A stretch of DNA of 64,000 nt. It comes from Sanguinoderma infundibulare. Taxonomy: Eukaryota; Basidiomycota; Agaricomycetes; Polyporales; Polyporaceae. Numbering within the stretch: the stretch's first letter is position 1; every line of letters starts with the position of its first letter. The notes below the pieces were generated by a model, which was given only the letters and a program-made list of their open reading frames with translations, was not told the DNA's origin and did not search any database. Below are positions 23,681 through 34,761 of this stretch, piece by piece. The stretch is from NCBI GenBank assembly GCA_032821775.1, contig JAVLRN010000004.1, positions 2,356,001 through 2,420,000 of the forward strand, read 5' to 3'. Position numbers and translations under genes: made by a program.

Positions 23681-24598
23681 ATGGCACCACCCACAAATCG
23701 AGAAGAGGCGCTCACTCGTCTCCGTCACACTTTCGACTCTGGAAAAATCCTCCTAGGGGCCGGCGCAGGCATCGGGCTCTCCGCCAAGTTCATCGAAAAG
23801 GGCGGCGCGGATCTGATCGTCCTCTACAACAGTGGTCGGTTTAGGATGGCCGGGCGCGGCTCGCTCGCGGGCCTGATGCCTTACGGCGACGCCAACGCCA
23901 TCGTGCTCGAGATGGTGCGCTCTCAATCCCTTAGTCCCTTTTCCGCTTCCGCTGTGCAGCGATCGCGCTCATGTCGCCCACGCGACTAGGCGAATGAAGT
24001 CATCCCGATCGTCCAGAACGCTGGCGTCGTGGCGGGCGTGTGCGGCACGGACCCGTTTCGCCTCATGCCGCGCTTCCTGCGTCAGCTGAAGGACCTCGGC
24101 TTCTGCGGCGTGCAGAACTTCCCTACCGTCGGCCTCATCGATGGCACGTTCCGCCGGAACCTCGAGGAGACGGGCATGTCCTACTCGCTCGAGGTCGATA
24201 TGGTCCGCGAGGCGCACAAGCTCGGGCTGCTCACCACTCCGTATGTGTTCACCGTCGGCGATGCGGAGGCGATGACTCGTGCGGGAGCGGACGTTCTCGT
24301 TGTCCATATGGGGTTGACGACGAGCGGCAGCATCGGCGCGAAGACGCATGTCACGCTCGACGACTGCGTGAAGCGTATACAGGAGTGCAGGGACGCTGCG
24401 GTGAAGATCAACCCGGAGGTGATCGTGCTGTGTCATGGAGGACCCATTGCGACCGCGAAGGATGCCGCGTACGTGCTGTATCGGACGAAGGGCGTGCATG
24501 GCTTCTTTGGTGCATCGAGCATGGAGAGGCTGCCAGCTGAGACTGCGATTGAGGACAATGCGAAGCAGTTCAAGGATATCTCATTCCCGAAGTTGTGA
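23681..24598 (+). CDS. TIM-barrel PEP-hydrolase-like protein
   Basis: Two exons (23681-23914, 23990-24598) give 280 residues, the whole length of the PEP-hydrolase-like TIM-barrel family. Characteristic blocks are [77 protein letters not shown] and [12 protein letters not shown]. The glycine-rich phosphate-binding loops of a TIM barrel are visible. The family occurs in bacteria, fungi and plants, where a related domain is fused into the tomato Tm-1 resistance protein; the reaction it performs is not settled. There is no signal peptide, so it is probably cytosolic. The start codon is the first ATG before the conserved N-terminus ([15 protein letters not shown]). Confidence 0.9.
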
Positions 24599-24847
24599 CT
24601 TCAGCAGGCGCAAGAAAATTCCTTCGTTGTGTATATATCTGTATCAATACACGTACATGTGAACGAGACGGTTCGGTATGAGGCTCGTGAGGCGCGTGAG
24701 GCGCGTATCTTAATGCGCTGAACAAGTGATATCAATCAAACCGACTCTGGCGCAGACTGGGCATACAACTTGACGAGCATCCTTCTTCACACCGTAAGCT
24801 AGTCGAAGGTAGCGAAGAAGTGCACTGCGATCACCTTCCGTCTGCAG

Positions 24848-27692
24848 CTAGGCGATGGCTGCCTCCAGTTGTTTTCTGAGGTCGCAACACTGTCCCACAT
24901 GATCCTGGAAGACCTCGTTCCCATCAGGGCTATCGATCACCGTCAGCATATCCACGATAGCCCTAGCAAGGTCCCGCGGAGTGTTCTGCAGGGGAAGAGT
25001 CGTGGCTGCCTCGAGGAGCTTGGAGTAGCATGTGGAAGCGTTGCGCGCACGGGTCTTCGATGCGACAATCTCCCTGCGCAGCCCATCCGTACGGTCCGAG
25101 TGGCGTTGGACGTGGCGGCGAAGCTCGTCGAGCTTCAGAGTCCTGCACATCATCGCAAAAGGGACGAACGACTCGAGCACTCGGCGGCGATCCCGCTTTA
25201 CTTGCTCGTTCTCCTCTTGATGCGCGTCCGCGTCACGCTCAGCGGTTCGTGCCGCGGCCCATAGCCGGCTCTCCTCCTCCGCAAGGCCTCCCAAGTCGAA
25301 AAGCTCCCCTAAGCCAAAAGTAAACAAGAAACGTTGGTTTCGACGTCGTCCGATATCTTCCGCGTCGCACCGGGCTTTGTCGCGGGCTTTCGTGGCCGTG
25401 CGCATCCTCTCGTCCGCATCCTCGGCCCTCTGTTCCAATGCGCTGAGCATCTGCATTCCACGGGCCTCGGTGGCGGACACGATCCCGCGGATGTCCTGCA
25501 AACGTGCCTCGAAGTCGAAGACTTCGATCAGGGGAATACCCTTAGTTTCGAGCTCTGCCAGCTGAAGTTGCGGGCTTGTCAACACGGGGTTGGATACGCG
25601 GGGGCGATGGCACAAGAGATCGCCAACTCACCTTGTCGTGTAGAGTCGCGCACTTCTCATGCAGAGATTCGACCGCCTCCTTGAGGCGCACGGTATGCTC
25701 CTTGCACTGCCCCGGCACATTGCCAGACGGCGTACGGGTGAGACGGACCGCGAGTTTCCCGAGGGCGTCGATCTGCTGGACGATGGAGCTTACAGGCACG
25801 TCCGAGATCGCCTTGGAAGCTTCAGAGCCCGCATCGGAGAGCGCTTCAAACTTGGCGTGCTTGAGTGCCATGAAGGCGACCTCCTTCGTGAGACACTTCG
25901 CGTGATGGCCGAGCGTCCACTGTGCGTCCCGGACTCCGTGCAGGTCCTCCTCGAAGCGGATGGCATTCCCGATGAAGGCGATGTCGTGCATGTCTACTGT
26001 GTTTGGAGCGGTGATGGTGGGGGGCCGGCCAATCACGGTAGCGTCCTGCCAGCTGCGCCTGTGCACCAGCATCTTCTGGTGAAGAGTCTGCTTGGTCGAG
26101 GGCCAGAATTCGTGAGCATCCGCTCGTGCGGAATCATATAGGCTGTCTCACCTGGTTTGCGTCCCAATACATGAGGTTAATCACCACCTTGTCCGAGTCC
26201 GTGGGAGTACGAGCGAGTGCAGCCAACTTCGATTGTGGCGAGATGTCGCGCAATGGGATCAATTGGCTGGATACCAACCATGAGCGGTGTGCGACGGGAC
26301 GATACTTGTGGACAGGCGGGAAACACCAACCTGCTCCATTGACGCTGGTTCCCATCGTGGCGAAACTCCCATGTGTTACCGTTATCTCGGAGGTAAAGCC
26401 TTCATAGAATGACGAATCAGCACGACTAGTACAGTATTCAACAAGGTGATGAGGGCGTACCGAATATGTGGTGGATCGGAACCCCAGCTCGCAACAGATA
26501 GGACATGCATAGAAACGGAACCTCCAATGTCCGTCACGAACACGGGCGTCCCTGCTGTCTTCCGGACATTGGGTCTGCGAGGTCAGGACCGTTGTGACTC
26601 GTGAGTTGCAGGTCGTGAAACAGAGATGAACGAAAGCTGACGCACCCGCACTCAGAGAAGCTCAGGCGAAGCTCTATAGTCCGGCGAGAGGCATCTTCGT
26701 AATACAGCCCGATCTCTTCTAGATCATCTGCAGGAAGTTAGGCTCGATTAGCAACTAAACAAGAGGTGTCGCGTTGACCGACCATTGCGCTTCCAAGACG
26801 TTGCTGCAATACCACAGCCCGGCGCTGCTTTGGCGAGCTGGACACTCCCTTCCCACTGCCAATCTACCGCACGCCTGGGTTATCGGGGTCGTAGGATGCG
26901 TCGATACACAGTGAGTAATGTGTATATAAAAAGTCAACATATGGACTCACCGACAACACACGTAATCTTCCTCGTCCTGGAAGAACAGCACAGACTTCTT
27001 AGCGGCAATGGACACCACAAACGCCAAGCTAGTCCCAGGGCGTGCTTGCTGCACGAAATCGGAGACGGGCCGCCATTTACAATCGCGGCGATACAGGCGG
27101 AGCGTCCCATCAGACTGTTGGCAGCACATCCCGAGTGTGATTCCATCTTTTCCCTCGAACGCCGCTAAGTTCGACCGATAGTCGCAGGAGGCGCGGAGAG
27201 TGCCTGTAGGGCATCGACAAAAGGAGCCACGGTGAGTGAGTAGACGATCTATCACAAGACTATGGATCCGATCACGATACCTGGCTCCCATCCCTTGCTC
27301 AGGCCTGAAGAATTGGTCTCACCGGAGACATCGGTGGACGTTGAAGAGAGGATGTCGTCGACTTCATCTTCGTTACCGACTACTGTGATCTTGCCGTCGC
27401 CAGAATGGACGAAGGCGCGTAAGCCATCGCTGTATCCCACGGCGGCCACAGCCAAGGTACTCTGTCCAATGAACGTTGAGCCACGCTTCTAATCAACTTG
27501 ATCATGGCAAATATCATTGCGTACCTGATTCATGACTCCGTGGTTGCTGGCGTATGGGGCGGGACACTGGATAGGGCGATTGCGATGAATCGAGCAGATA
27601 TATTGTACAATGGGAGCAGGATCCCACAGGTGTGTGGTCCAGGGCAAAAACGATCGGGAGGCGAGCACTTGAAACGCTGCGGAACCTGCCAT
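24848..27692 (-). CDS. fucose-lectin-like beta-propeller fused to coiled-coil region
   Basis: Ten exons (27692-27525, 27488-27323, 27203-26951, 26874-26783, 26727-26646, 26574-26461, 26399-26331, 26266-26152, 26087-25632, 25561-24848) add exactly to 742 residues. Residues 1-350 contain repeated blades of the fungal fucose-specific lectin type: LAVAAVGYSDGLRAFVHS, SDGTLRLYRRD, IAATSW...IGLYYEDASRRTIEL, and LSVASWGSDPPHIRLYLRD. Each pairs an Ala-x-x-Trp/Tyr strand with an Arg-x-Tyr strand that in true lectins helps bind fucose. From about residue 355 on the protein is helical, with heptad-rich Glu/Arg/Lys segments and no further domain. There is no signal peptide, so it probably acts inside the cell, perhaps as an oligomeric sugar- or protein-binding scaffold. 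The domain call is from remembered motif patterns. Confidence 0.8.
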
Positions 27693-28888
27693 GGTTAAAG
27701 TTTACAAGTTCCCAGACACCCACAATGAACCGATGACCTACAGATGGCGGCCTCAAGGCTGCCTCAGAAGTGCCCTTTCTGCACGACAACGGCGTTGTCG
27801 CGTCTGAACCTTAGACTGAATCGAGAAGCCTTGACTATAACGGAAGAACTCAGGAGCGACTCTAGGTCGGACTGCGGCTCGAACCTCGTCAGCTGGACCT
27901 GCAACGAGGACCTTGTACCTTGCCGCTGCGCGACATACTATAAACTTTGGATGTCAGTTTCTTCCCCATACACCGGACCTTATCGCACGGATGACAAGGC
28001 TGTCTATCGTTGACGGCCACGAGCATACACACTGTGAAAACGAGAACGAGGCAGTGCTAATAGTAGTAAGCACATTACACGCAGGCACGTAACTTTTGCG
28101 CACCGTGTCGTACTGCCTCGTCTGCCGCAACACGGCTCGTAGACCGCCCCATGACCATCCCTACTCGAGCTCAGCGCAAGTGCCAGAAAAACGGAGGACC
28201 GGCTGCGCACCCACGGGAGGGAATTTGATGGTGTAGCTTGTGCGTGCACCTGCCAGAAGCAATTGATGTCCATCGCAAGTTCCGTCACAGCGAGCGCGGC
28301 CTTGGAGCGGCTGATCGCGGCGACGGAAATTTGAGCTCCTATTATGGGACGCTGAGTAGCACGAAGTCACAAGAAGCCTGCGACGTTAAGCGGCGGGTTT
28401 GAACAATGGTTGGCTGCATTGTCACGGTACTCGTCATTAAATACGGGGCCTTCGAGAACTCAGAATCTAGAGGGAGAAGACGACCTATGAGTGCCTTTGC
28501 AAAATTAAGAATTTCAGTACGATCCTGTGAGCGCCTTGTGCGAGCAGATTGGAAAGATTGACCTGTGTTCACCACCTTAGGACTGCGACGCCGAATTTGC
28601 TGGCATTGAAGTTCATTCGCGCGCACCGACGCCGCGGAGTGTGCCATGTGATCGCATGCGCCACAAACGCGTCGGGGAGACGCGCGTTGGGCAAAGGTCA
28701 CGGGAGGAGTGCCCTGGCTCTGGCCATCGCGAATCCGATATCCGAAAGTGGTCTCGATTTGTCGTCTCTCACTAACCTCGCTCGCCCGCCTTGTCGCTGC
28801 GCTCGTCCTCGGTCTCCTCTGCGCCCACCCCCCGCCGTCGACCCCGCCGTCGGAGCACCCGCAGGATCAGTTCAGCCGAGATCGCAAC
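27693..28888. other. intergenic
   Basis: About 1.2 kb between divergent genes. Frames here (for example 28342-28701 -) have no motif or splice support. Confidence 0.45.
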
Positions 28889-30449
28889 ATGGTCAGTTTC
28901 AGCCCATTCCATCCGCCCGCCGTCTTCTTCAACGCGTTCACGACCATGCAATCTAACGCGCGCATATACATATGCAACCTTCGACATATTTTCCGATTGC
29001 ATCCTGTCCCCGATCCGGCATTGATGTTATCACCCATGTCCAAATCTACCCCGCCTCATCTTCCTCGCTGGGCGCCATATCCCGTTCCTCACGGCCCACG
29101 GATTGTTGCAGTCAAAGTCCAAGTCGAAGGAGATGGACGCTTTGGTCGCGCAGTTTACCTCCGTCACAGGCGCCTCGTGAGTTTCGTCCTCTCGAGCTTT
29201 CAACCCTCTTTAACGCAATCATCTTCTTCGGGCGTCCGCAGGAGCAAGGACGCCCGTAGATATCTCACCAAGTACAAGCGACTGGACCAGGCCGTGGACG
29301 CATACTACAGTGACCCACAAGCGGGCAGGACAGCGGTGTCCGTGAACAAGCTCAACGCGCTTTTCGACAGGTACAAGGGTGTGTCTTCGTGCTCTTTTTT
29401 ATCCTAGCATCCCACATCTCACAATTGCGCGTTCCATTCGTACCATCTGCCCCCACCTACCGGCGCGCGTCCCGTATTCGGTCTTGTTTACATGTGCAAC
29501 AGACCGTGACGGGGACGACATCACCGTCGATGGCACGATCAAGCTCTGTGAGGACCTCGACGTCAACCCGGAAGATGTCGTCCTCCTCGCTGTTGCCTAC
29601 GAGCTCAAGTCGCCATCCATGGGCCAGTGGTCCCGCAAAGGCTGGACAGACGGCTGGAAACAGCTTGGGTGAGTAATCACCTTGGCGGTCAGCACGCGAC
29701 GATGACCGACTGTGTCTCGATCACCCTCCCTACCATTCCCCTGCGGCCGATGTGGATGTGGGTGCACAGAACGGACACGATCGACGGCTTCAAGATGACG
29801 CTCTCCACCCTCCGACAGCAGCTCGCGACCGACACAGAGTACTTCCGACGCGTGTACAATTATACCTTCGAGTTCTCGCGGCCCCCAGGCCAACGCTCGC
29901 TCGGTGCGTGCTCGCCTTCACTTTCAATCACCCTCCACCGTTGGTCGCTGAGCCGAATATCGTCCTTTTTGCTCAGGCTTGGACATGGCGCAGGGCTTCT
30001 GGGCGCTGCTCATCCCGCACGGGCTCGAGGGCGGCGCGCTCTCGCACATCGCCGCGCCGACGCAGGACGAGGACGGGGACGAGCCCATGACCGGCGCCGC
30101 AACGGACGAGGAGGGGTGGGGCAAGCGCCACACCGCATGGTGGTTCGAGTTCCTGGAGGAGAGTGGGACGAAGGGGATCAGCAAGGACGTGTGGCAGATG
30201 GTAAGTGTTGATTTTGCGTTGCGTTTATGGCGTCGCGCGGTGGGAGGCTAAGTGGTGTGCAGTTCTTGGAGTTTGTGAGGACGATCGACGCGAAGTTTGA
30301 GAAGTACGACATCGAAGGTGCGCGAACAGAGTGGGTGTCGCTGGCCTGTGTTTTGTGTTCTGACGGGGAGGTGCTTGACAGGCTCATGGCCATCGACGAT
30401 CGACGACTTTGTAGATTTCGCGAAGAAGCGCGTCGCCGCTGGCGCATAG
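28889..30449 (+). CDS. DCN1-like cullin neddylation factor
   Basis: Eight exons (28889-28891, 29112-29176, 29242-29378, 29503-29668, 29770-29903, 29977-30200, 30263-30317, 30382-30449) sum to 283 residues. The N-terminus has a UBA-like fold (FTSVTGASSKDARRYLTKYKR). The PONY domain shows RDGDDITVDGTIKLCEDLDV, KQLGTDTIDGFK, DMAQGFWALLIP, WQMFLEFVRTID and a final WPSTIDDFVDFAKKR. DCN1 proteins bind cullin and Ubc12 and raise the rate of NEDD8 transfer to cullins, activating SCF-type ligases. An insertion of acidic residues lies between the fourth and fifth PONY helices. The first exon as modelled carries only the initiator ATG before a 220 bp intron; this is the least certain part. Confidence 0.9.
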
Positions 30450-31047
30450 ACCTCGTTTCGGCGTCCGAGGCTGGGTGTCTGTGGAAGAAGAAGGCGCAAT
30501 GCATGTACATCACACAGGGTGTATGCGTATGCGGATTAGTCGAGTGTGTATCTTAGCCGCGGAGGGTAGTGTATCGCAAGTCTGGCAGCTTTCATCTCTT
30601 GTTGTATCGATCGTGTTATCGAACTTATCTCAGCACTCTTCCGTTTCGTGAGTAATACGAGGCGTGTGTATAAATGCCGGGGGAGAGAGACGCCGGGAAA
30701 AGAAGAGGTGAGTATTCAAGAGTTCGATCTTCATCGGTTCGTGAAGTGCCGATGATTAGTATCTCTTATAGCAGCGAATGCAAGTCACCGACAATCATGT
30801 CCCACGAGGTGGATGCGATTCTCTCGCGGCTTGCGTGTTCATCGCCCCACAACGTGACTCTCATAGTCCCAAACCACATCGACAGAATCCGCGTGCCGTC
30901 GCCCTGAAAGGTTTACGAGTAGGACCGCCGCCGCCGTTCCTAGGATGGCGACAGGCGGGCCCAGAGAGAACCTTCTGCCCCCCCTCACCTTCCACCGTCT
31001 CCTTTGCTACTCCCGCTCCTCGTCGTCGACGCTGCGCCAAGGGCCCA
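30450..31047. other. intergenic
   Basis: No supported gene. The frame of the next gene is open upstream to 30778, so its true start could lie inside this stretch. Confidence 0.4.
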
Positions 31048-31984
31048 ATGCACCCAGTATTTTCCAAGATTTCGACCGCGTCGGCCAAGCCTCTCGGCCG
31101 TCTGGCTGTCATCACCGCAAAGACCAAGGCGAAAGTCGGTTCCCGCATGCCTCGTGGGTCCACCGTCGTCTCCGGGGTCAAACTCTCTTTCGCGGTGGCG
31201 ACAACGCTGGGATTATCGGACCCGTATATGCAAGGAGTCGCCGACGCTGCGAAAAAGATCATGGAGCACGCCGATGTGAGTTCTTCTCTTGACTATCGTT
31301 CTTGACTAATGCCTCGGATTCTGTGTAGGCCATGAAGACTAATCGGAAAGAATGCAAGAAACTAGGGGCGGCCACCGAGGAGCTTGTGAACGGACTCCTC
31401 GCGATAACGAAGGGGGTGGAAGAAGACGGCTTGACGGATGAGTTGAAGTGGAACCTCGCGGAGTTGGATGAGTTCATGGCTCCGCTGTTTTCCATGGATC
31501 GAACTCGCTTACGACGCGCACACGCGATGTACAGTAAACTTCAGAAGATTGGCGAAGACATGGCGCATATACGTGACGAGAGCTTCGTCCGTCGCCTTCT
31601 GTCGAACGACGAGCACGCCGAGAAGATCAAGGAACATCGTCGGACGCTGAAGTACGCGGTTGACAAGTTCCAAGTACGCCGCGGCCCCATGCATTCTCGA
31701 GCCCACGACTAGCTGAGTACGAAGCTCATCGTTTCAAATTATTTTAGGTCATGCAGCTCGCAAGGGTGGATTGCTGCGTTGCGCGTATTGAGAAGAAGCA
31801 GGGCGATATCTTCAACGCTGTCGGGATGCACACGCCCGCAAGCAGCGGTGGGGGGGCAGTGATCCCTAGACATATCCTCGGACCGCACATCCTCAAGCAG
31901 TGTGTGGCGATGACAGGGGCTCCTCAGATTTTTTTTAGCACAGCGACAGCTTTTGTTTGGCCCGATTTAGGAAATATCGATTAG
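31048..31984 (+). CDS. MLKL-N-terminus-like helical protein
   Basis: Three exons (31048-31275, 31329-31673, 31748-31984) give 269 residues from the chosen ATG; the frame is open further 5'. After a basic, Ala/Ser-rich leader comes SDPYMQGVADAAKKIMEHAD, then NRKECKKLGAATEELVNGLL, a long helix with LKWNLAELDEFMAPL, and KYAVDKFQ near the end of exon 2. This helix order is that of the MLKL-type N-terminal four-helix domain common in agaricomycete proteins, where it often precedes kinase, NACHT or repeat domains. Here nothing recognisable follows. In animals the related domain disrupts membranes in necroptosis; in fungi related HeLo domains act in incompatibility. A cell-death role is inference only. 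Confidence 0.7.
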
Positions 31985-32465
31985 CGCTAGGTCGCCGCTT
32001 CTGATTCCCGGTAGTACCTCTATCCCTTTGGACAAATCTTTCTTCGACTTATTCCATCCCAATCGAGGACTGCGTGTATAAGTATGCCGCTGTGTTTGCA
32101 AGTCCGTGTGTAAATTCAGTTTGACTTGATGTTTCTGCTGGCTATAAAGGGTTCAATAAATCTACCTCAAGATCGAACCCCGTCAGAGGTTGCTAAATAA
32201 TGGATTCCGCTTCTCCTTTACCCCCTCAGCCACTTGAACCTCAACTAGGATTGAAATGATTGTTCTATGGTTCGCAGACGCTGTATGGTTCCGTAGCTAT
32301 GCTGTATCGCTTAAGAGTACGAGTTGGTCAATCCCTCCCAATCCTTACATGCTGCTGTACTACGTCTATCATCCAACGGAGCCTGCAACACCGTGACGGC
32401 TACTCCCGACAAGGTCTCGCTCGATCAGACTGTATCCTAGCAGTGAATTCTCAATTGTACGATTA
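31985..32465. other. intergenic
   Basis: AT-richer stretch between convergent genes; no feature seen. Confidence 0.5.
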
Positions 32466-33059
32466 TCACGAAGCTTCAACCTCGACAGGCGAAGCAGAAG
32501 GGTTCCTCACCGACTCCTCAAGCTCGCTCGTTGCCTGGATCTGCTGCCTAGCCACGCCTTCCCAAAGCCCCTGCATGCGCCGGTAATCCTCCGTCAATAA
32601 ATTATCCAGCTGCTCCCTGAGGCGTGCATTCTCTGCGCGCAACTCCGGCTCGACCGCCGCCCTCCGTCGAACGTCGTCGTCCATCTGCCCATCGCGCTCC
32701 GTCAGGACGCGCACTTGGCTCTTCAAGCGCTCGAGTTCCTGCTCGAGCAGGCGGATGCGCGTTTGGTACGTTGCCTTGATCATCGCGATGCCGTCGCGCG
32801 CCTGGGATTCTGCCAGTGTGGCGCGTTCGGTGAGCTCGTTGTTCTCCTTCGAGACTTCGGATGCGTGGGCGGACGCTCTGGAGTAGAGGTCGCGGAAGAG
32901 GTCGCGGTCTTTCTCGGCTTCGGTCTTGCGTCGCTGGAGCTCTTCGTTTGCGGCGCGAAGATGGGCGAGAGATTTCTCCAATTGCTCTGGGGTTGTGGGG
33001 GCTTGAGCAGCTGCCTGGGCAGTGGCTGGCAGTGCCTCGGATGGCCGTTCGGTTGACAT
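32466..33059 (-). CDS. coiled-coil protein, uncharacterised
   Basis: Single exon, 197 residues, start chosen at MSTERPSEALP because the 15 upstream codons look like leader. From about residue 25 to 170 the sequence is an almost unbroken coiled coil: LEKSLAHLRAANEELQRRK, RIRLLEQELERLKSQVRVL, and LRAENARLREQLDNLL show a/d leucines. The N-terminal 25 residues are Ala/Pro-rich and the tail is acidic. No catalytic domain, signal peptide or membrane segment is visible. It may be a dimerising or tethering factor, but no specific family is recognised. Confidence 0.75.
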   Translation of the reverse strand: MSTERPSEALPATAQAAAQAPTTPEQLEKSLAHLRAANEELQRRKTEAEKDRDLFRDLYSRASAHASEVSKENNELTERATLAESQARDGIAMIKATYQTRIRLLEQELERLKSQVRVLTERDGQMDDDVRRRAAVEPELRAENARLREQLDNLLTEDYRRMQGLWEGVARQQIQATSELEESVRNPSASPVEVEAS

Positions 33060-33960
33060 GAAAGCTGCGGAAACGCTTGTGGGCATAATGTACCAGCAGA
33101 GCATGTGGAGATTGGATGATATCTTGTTACCTGTTCGCGACCCGTTGCTAATCTTTCAACGGGCGGGTCGAGCGTACTAGGGCTGGGGCTTAGGGATCGG
33201 TCACGGTCGCTAAGCTCACAACCGGTCGACGGTACGAGCACAGTGGTCCCTGTCATATTTCAAGAGCACGAGGATTATTCCATCAGATTATCGGAAATTT
33301 CATACACATTGTTTTCCCTGAACTTACGGACTGGATGAGTAACTTATCTCTTTGGTGAAACTGCGGAAGAGAACGTGTGAAGCGCCCAGGTATCATGCGT
33401 TGGCGTGGCGTTCAATACACCCGAATGAGCGTCTATGGTTCTTCCCTTAGCCTCTCTCGTCCATTTGAAGGAACGTCCATCGCCACGCATCATCGTCACT
33501 GGGCCATCCGCCACCCGATCGACGAGCCATGTATCCATCGTAGACGACAATAAACAGCAGTAAACGCGTCGCCATCATGATGCGCCTCTGCTTGTCGAAC
33601 CCTCCAAGTTCATCCCGCCATGACGGCGACTGAGGGGTCGAAGATTTTCAATTTTACAGCAGGATTGGCGATTTATCCCCGACGTCGTTTCGCAGGTCAG
33701 GCTCCCTGTAAGTAAGTAATAGCTGCCCGTCCATTGGCCCCTCCCCTCCTGATGTTCTTCCAAGTTTCTCATTCTCCTTCCAATGTGGAAAACTACAAAA
33801 TACGCGTGCACGACTCGTGCAGCGAGGGTGTTTGTATGATCAACAGCGAGGCAGTACACGCTGCTTCTAACGTCTCGGGAGCACCGTCTATGATACTCGT
33901 ATTAACACTATGGCGAGGACGAGGCCCACCGCTGGCACCGGTCCTAGTGTGTGCGTATCT
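33060..33960. other. intergenic
   Basis: Contains the promoter of the coiled-coil gene. A minus-strand frame at 33550-33344 has no supporting motif. Confidence 0.4.
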
Positions 33961-33974
33961 AGCCACTCCTACGC

Positions 33975-34400
33975 ACTTCTTTAAATTCGCCCCCGAGGGC
34001 GGCTTCCCCAGCGCGAGCCTCCAGGCCTCCCACCCCGGCGACGGCTCCTCCGCCGACATCACCGCGCTCTACGTCACGGCGGGACGAGCAAGCCCGGCCA
34101 GATCGTCTACGGCGACTGGTGCGTTAGCGCGAACGGCGTCGTGCCCGGCACGTCGAGCCAGGTCCCGTACATTGCCGACTGCAACTCCGCCGACGCGGCG
34201 CAGCTCTGGACGGTCAACGCGAGCCCAGCGACGATCTCCAATGCGGACGGAAACTGCCTCACGCTTGGCAAGGCGGCGAACGGCGCTCCTGTACGTCTCA
34301 CTTTCGTTGCGATTGGAGGACGTCTGATGTAGTGAGTGCTGACTTGGCTTCGTCGCGCAGGTCACGCTTGCGAAATGTCCTCCAGCACCTCCAGCTTTGG
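33975..34400 (+). pseudogene. ricin-B-type lectin fragment, frameshifted
   Basis: Two adjoining frames together encode a beta-trefoil-like stretch: DGSSADITALYVTAG ends at about 34081, and after a one-base shift the next frame continues with QIVYGDWCVSANG, then DAAQLWTVN (the QxW-like strand) and NCLTLGKAANGAPV before a GTACGT donor and a short last piece. A functional lectin would need a longer N-terminus with a signal peptide and the other trefoil lobes, which I do not see. It is most likely a broken, truncated copy of a secreted lectin-like gene. The family assignment rests on the Cys/QxW pattern and is moderate at best. Confidence 0.45.
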
Positions 34401-34761
34401 AACCCCGTCGTCGTATCGGCCTAAAGGATTCGCTCGGTGGACGTAAGAGTCTTCATGAGCAATTCCGTCTGTTGGATTTATTACGAATAGCTTACTCCCG
34501 CTTGAGTTCACGACGCCCATGTCCTGATTGCAACGCATCAGTTGCCGGAGAGTGTGCGACGACAGAAACATGACTACATGTACGTCGAAAAGAGATATTC
34601 ATTATGCGATGATACTGTATTCGAAAACGAGGAGAACAGCAGGTAGTGGGATGCGCGAAGACAGAAATATGGACAAGGGTATGAGACCGCTACGTCGTGC
34701 CGTCCGACACGAGCTCGAACGACATGAGGAGGAAAAGCGACCAGTGGAAGTTGTGTCGCAC

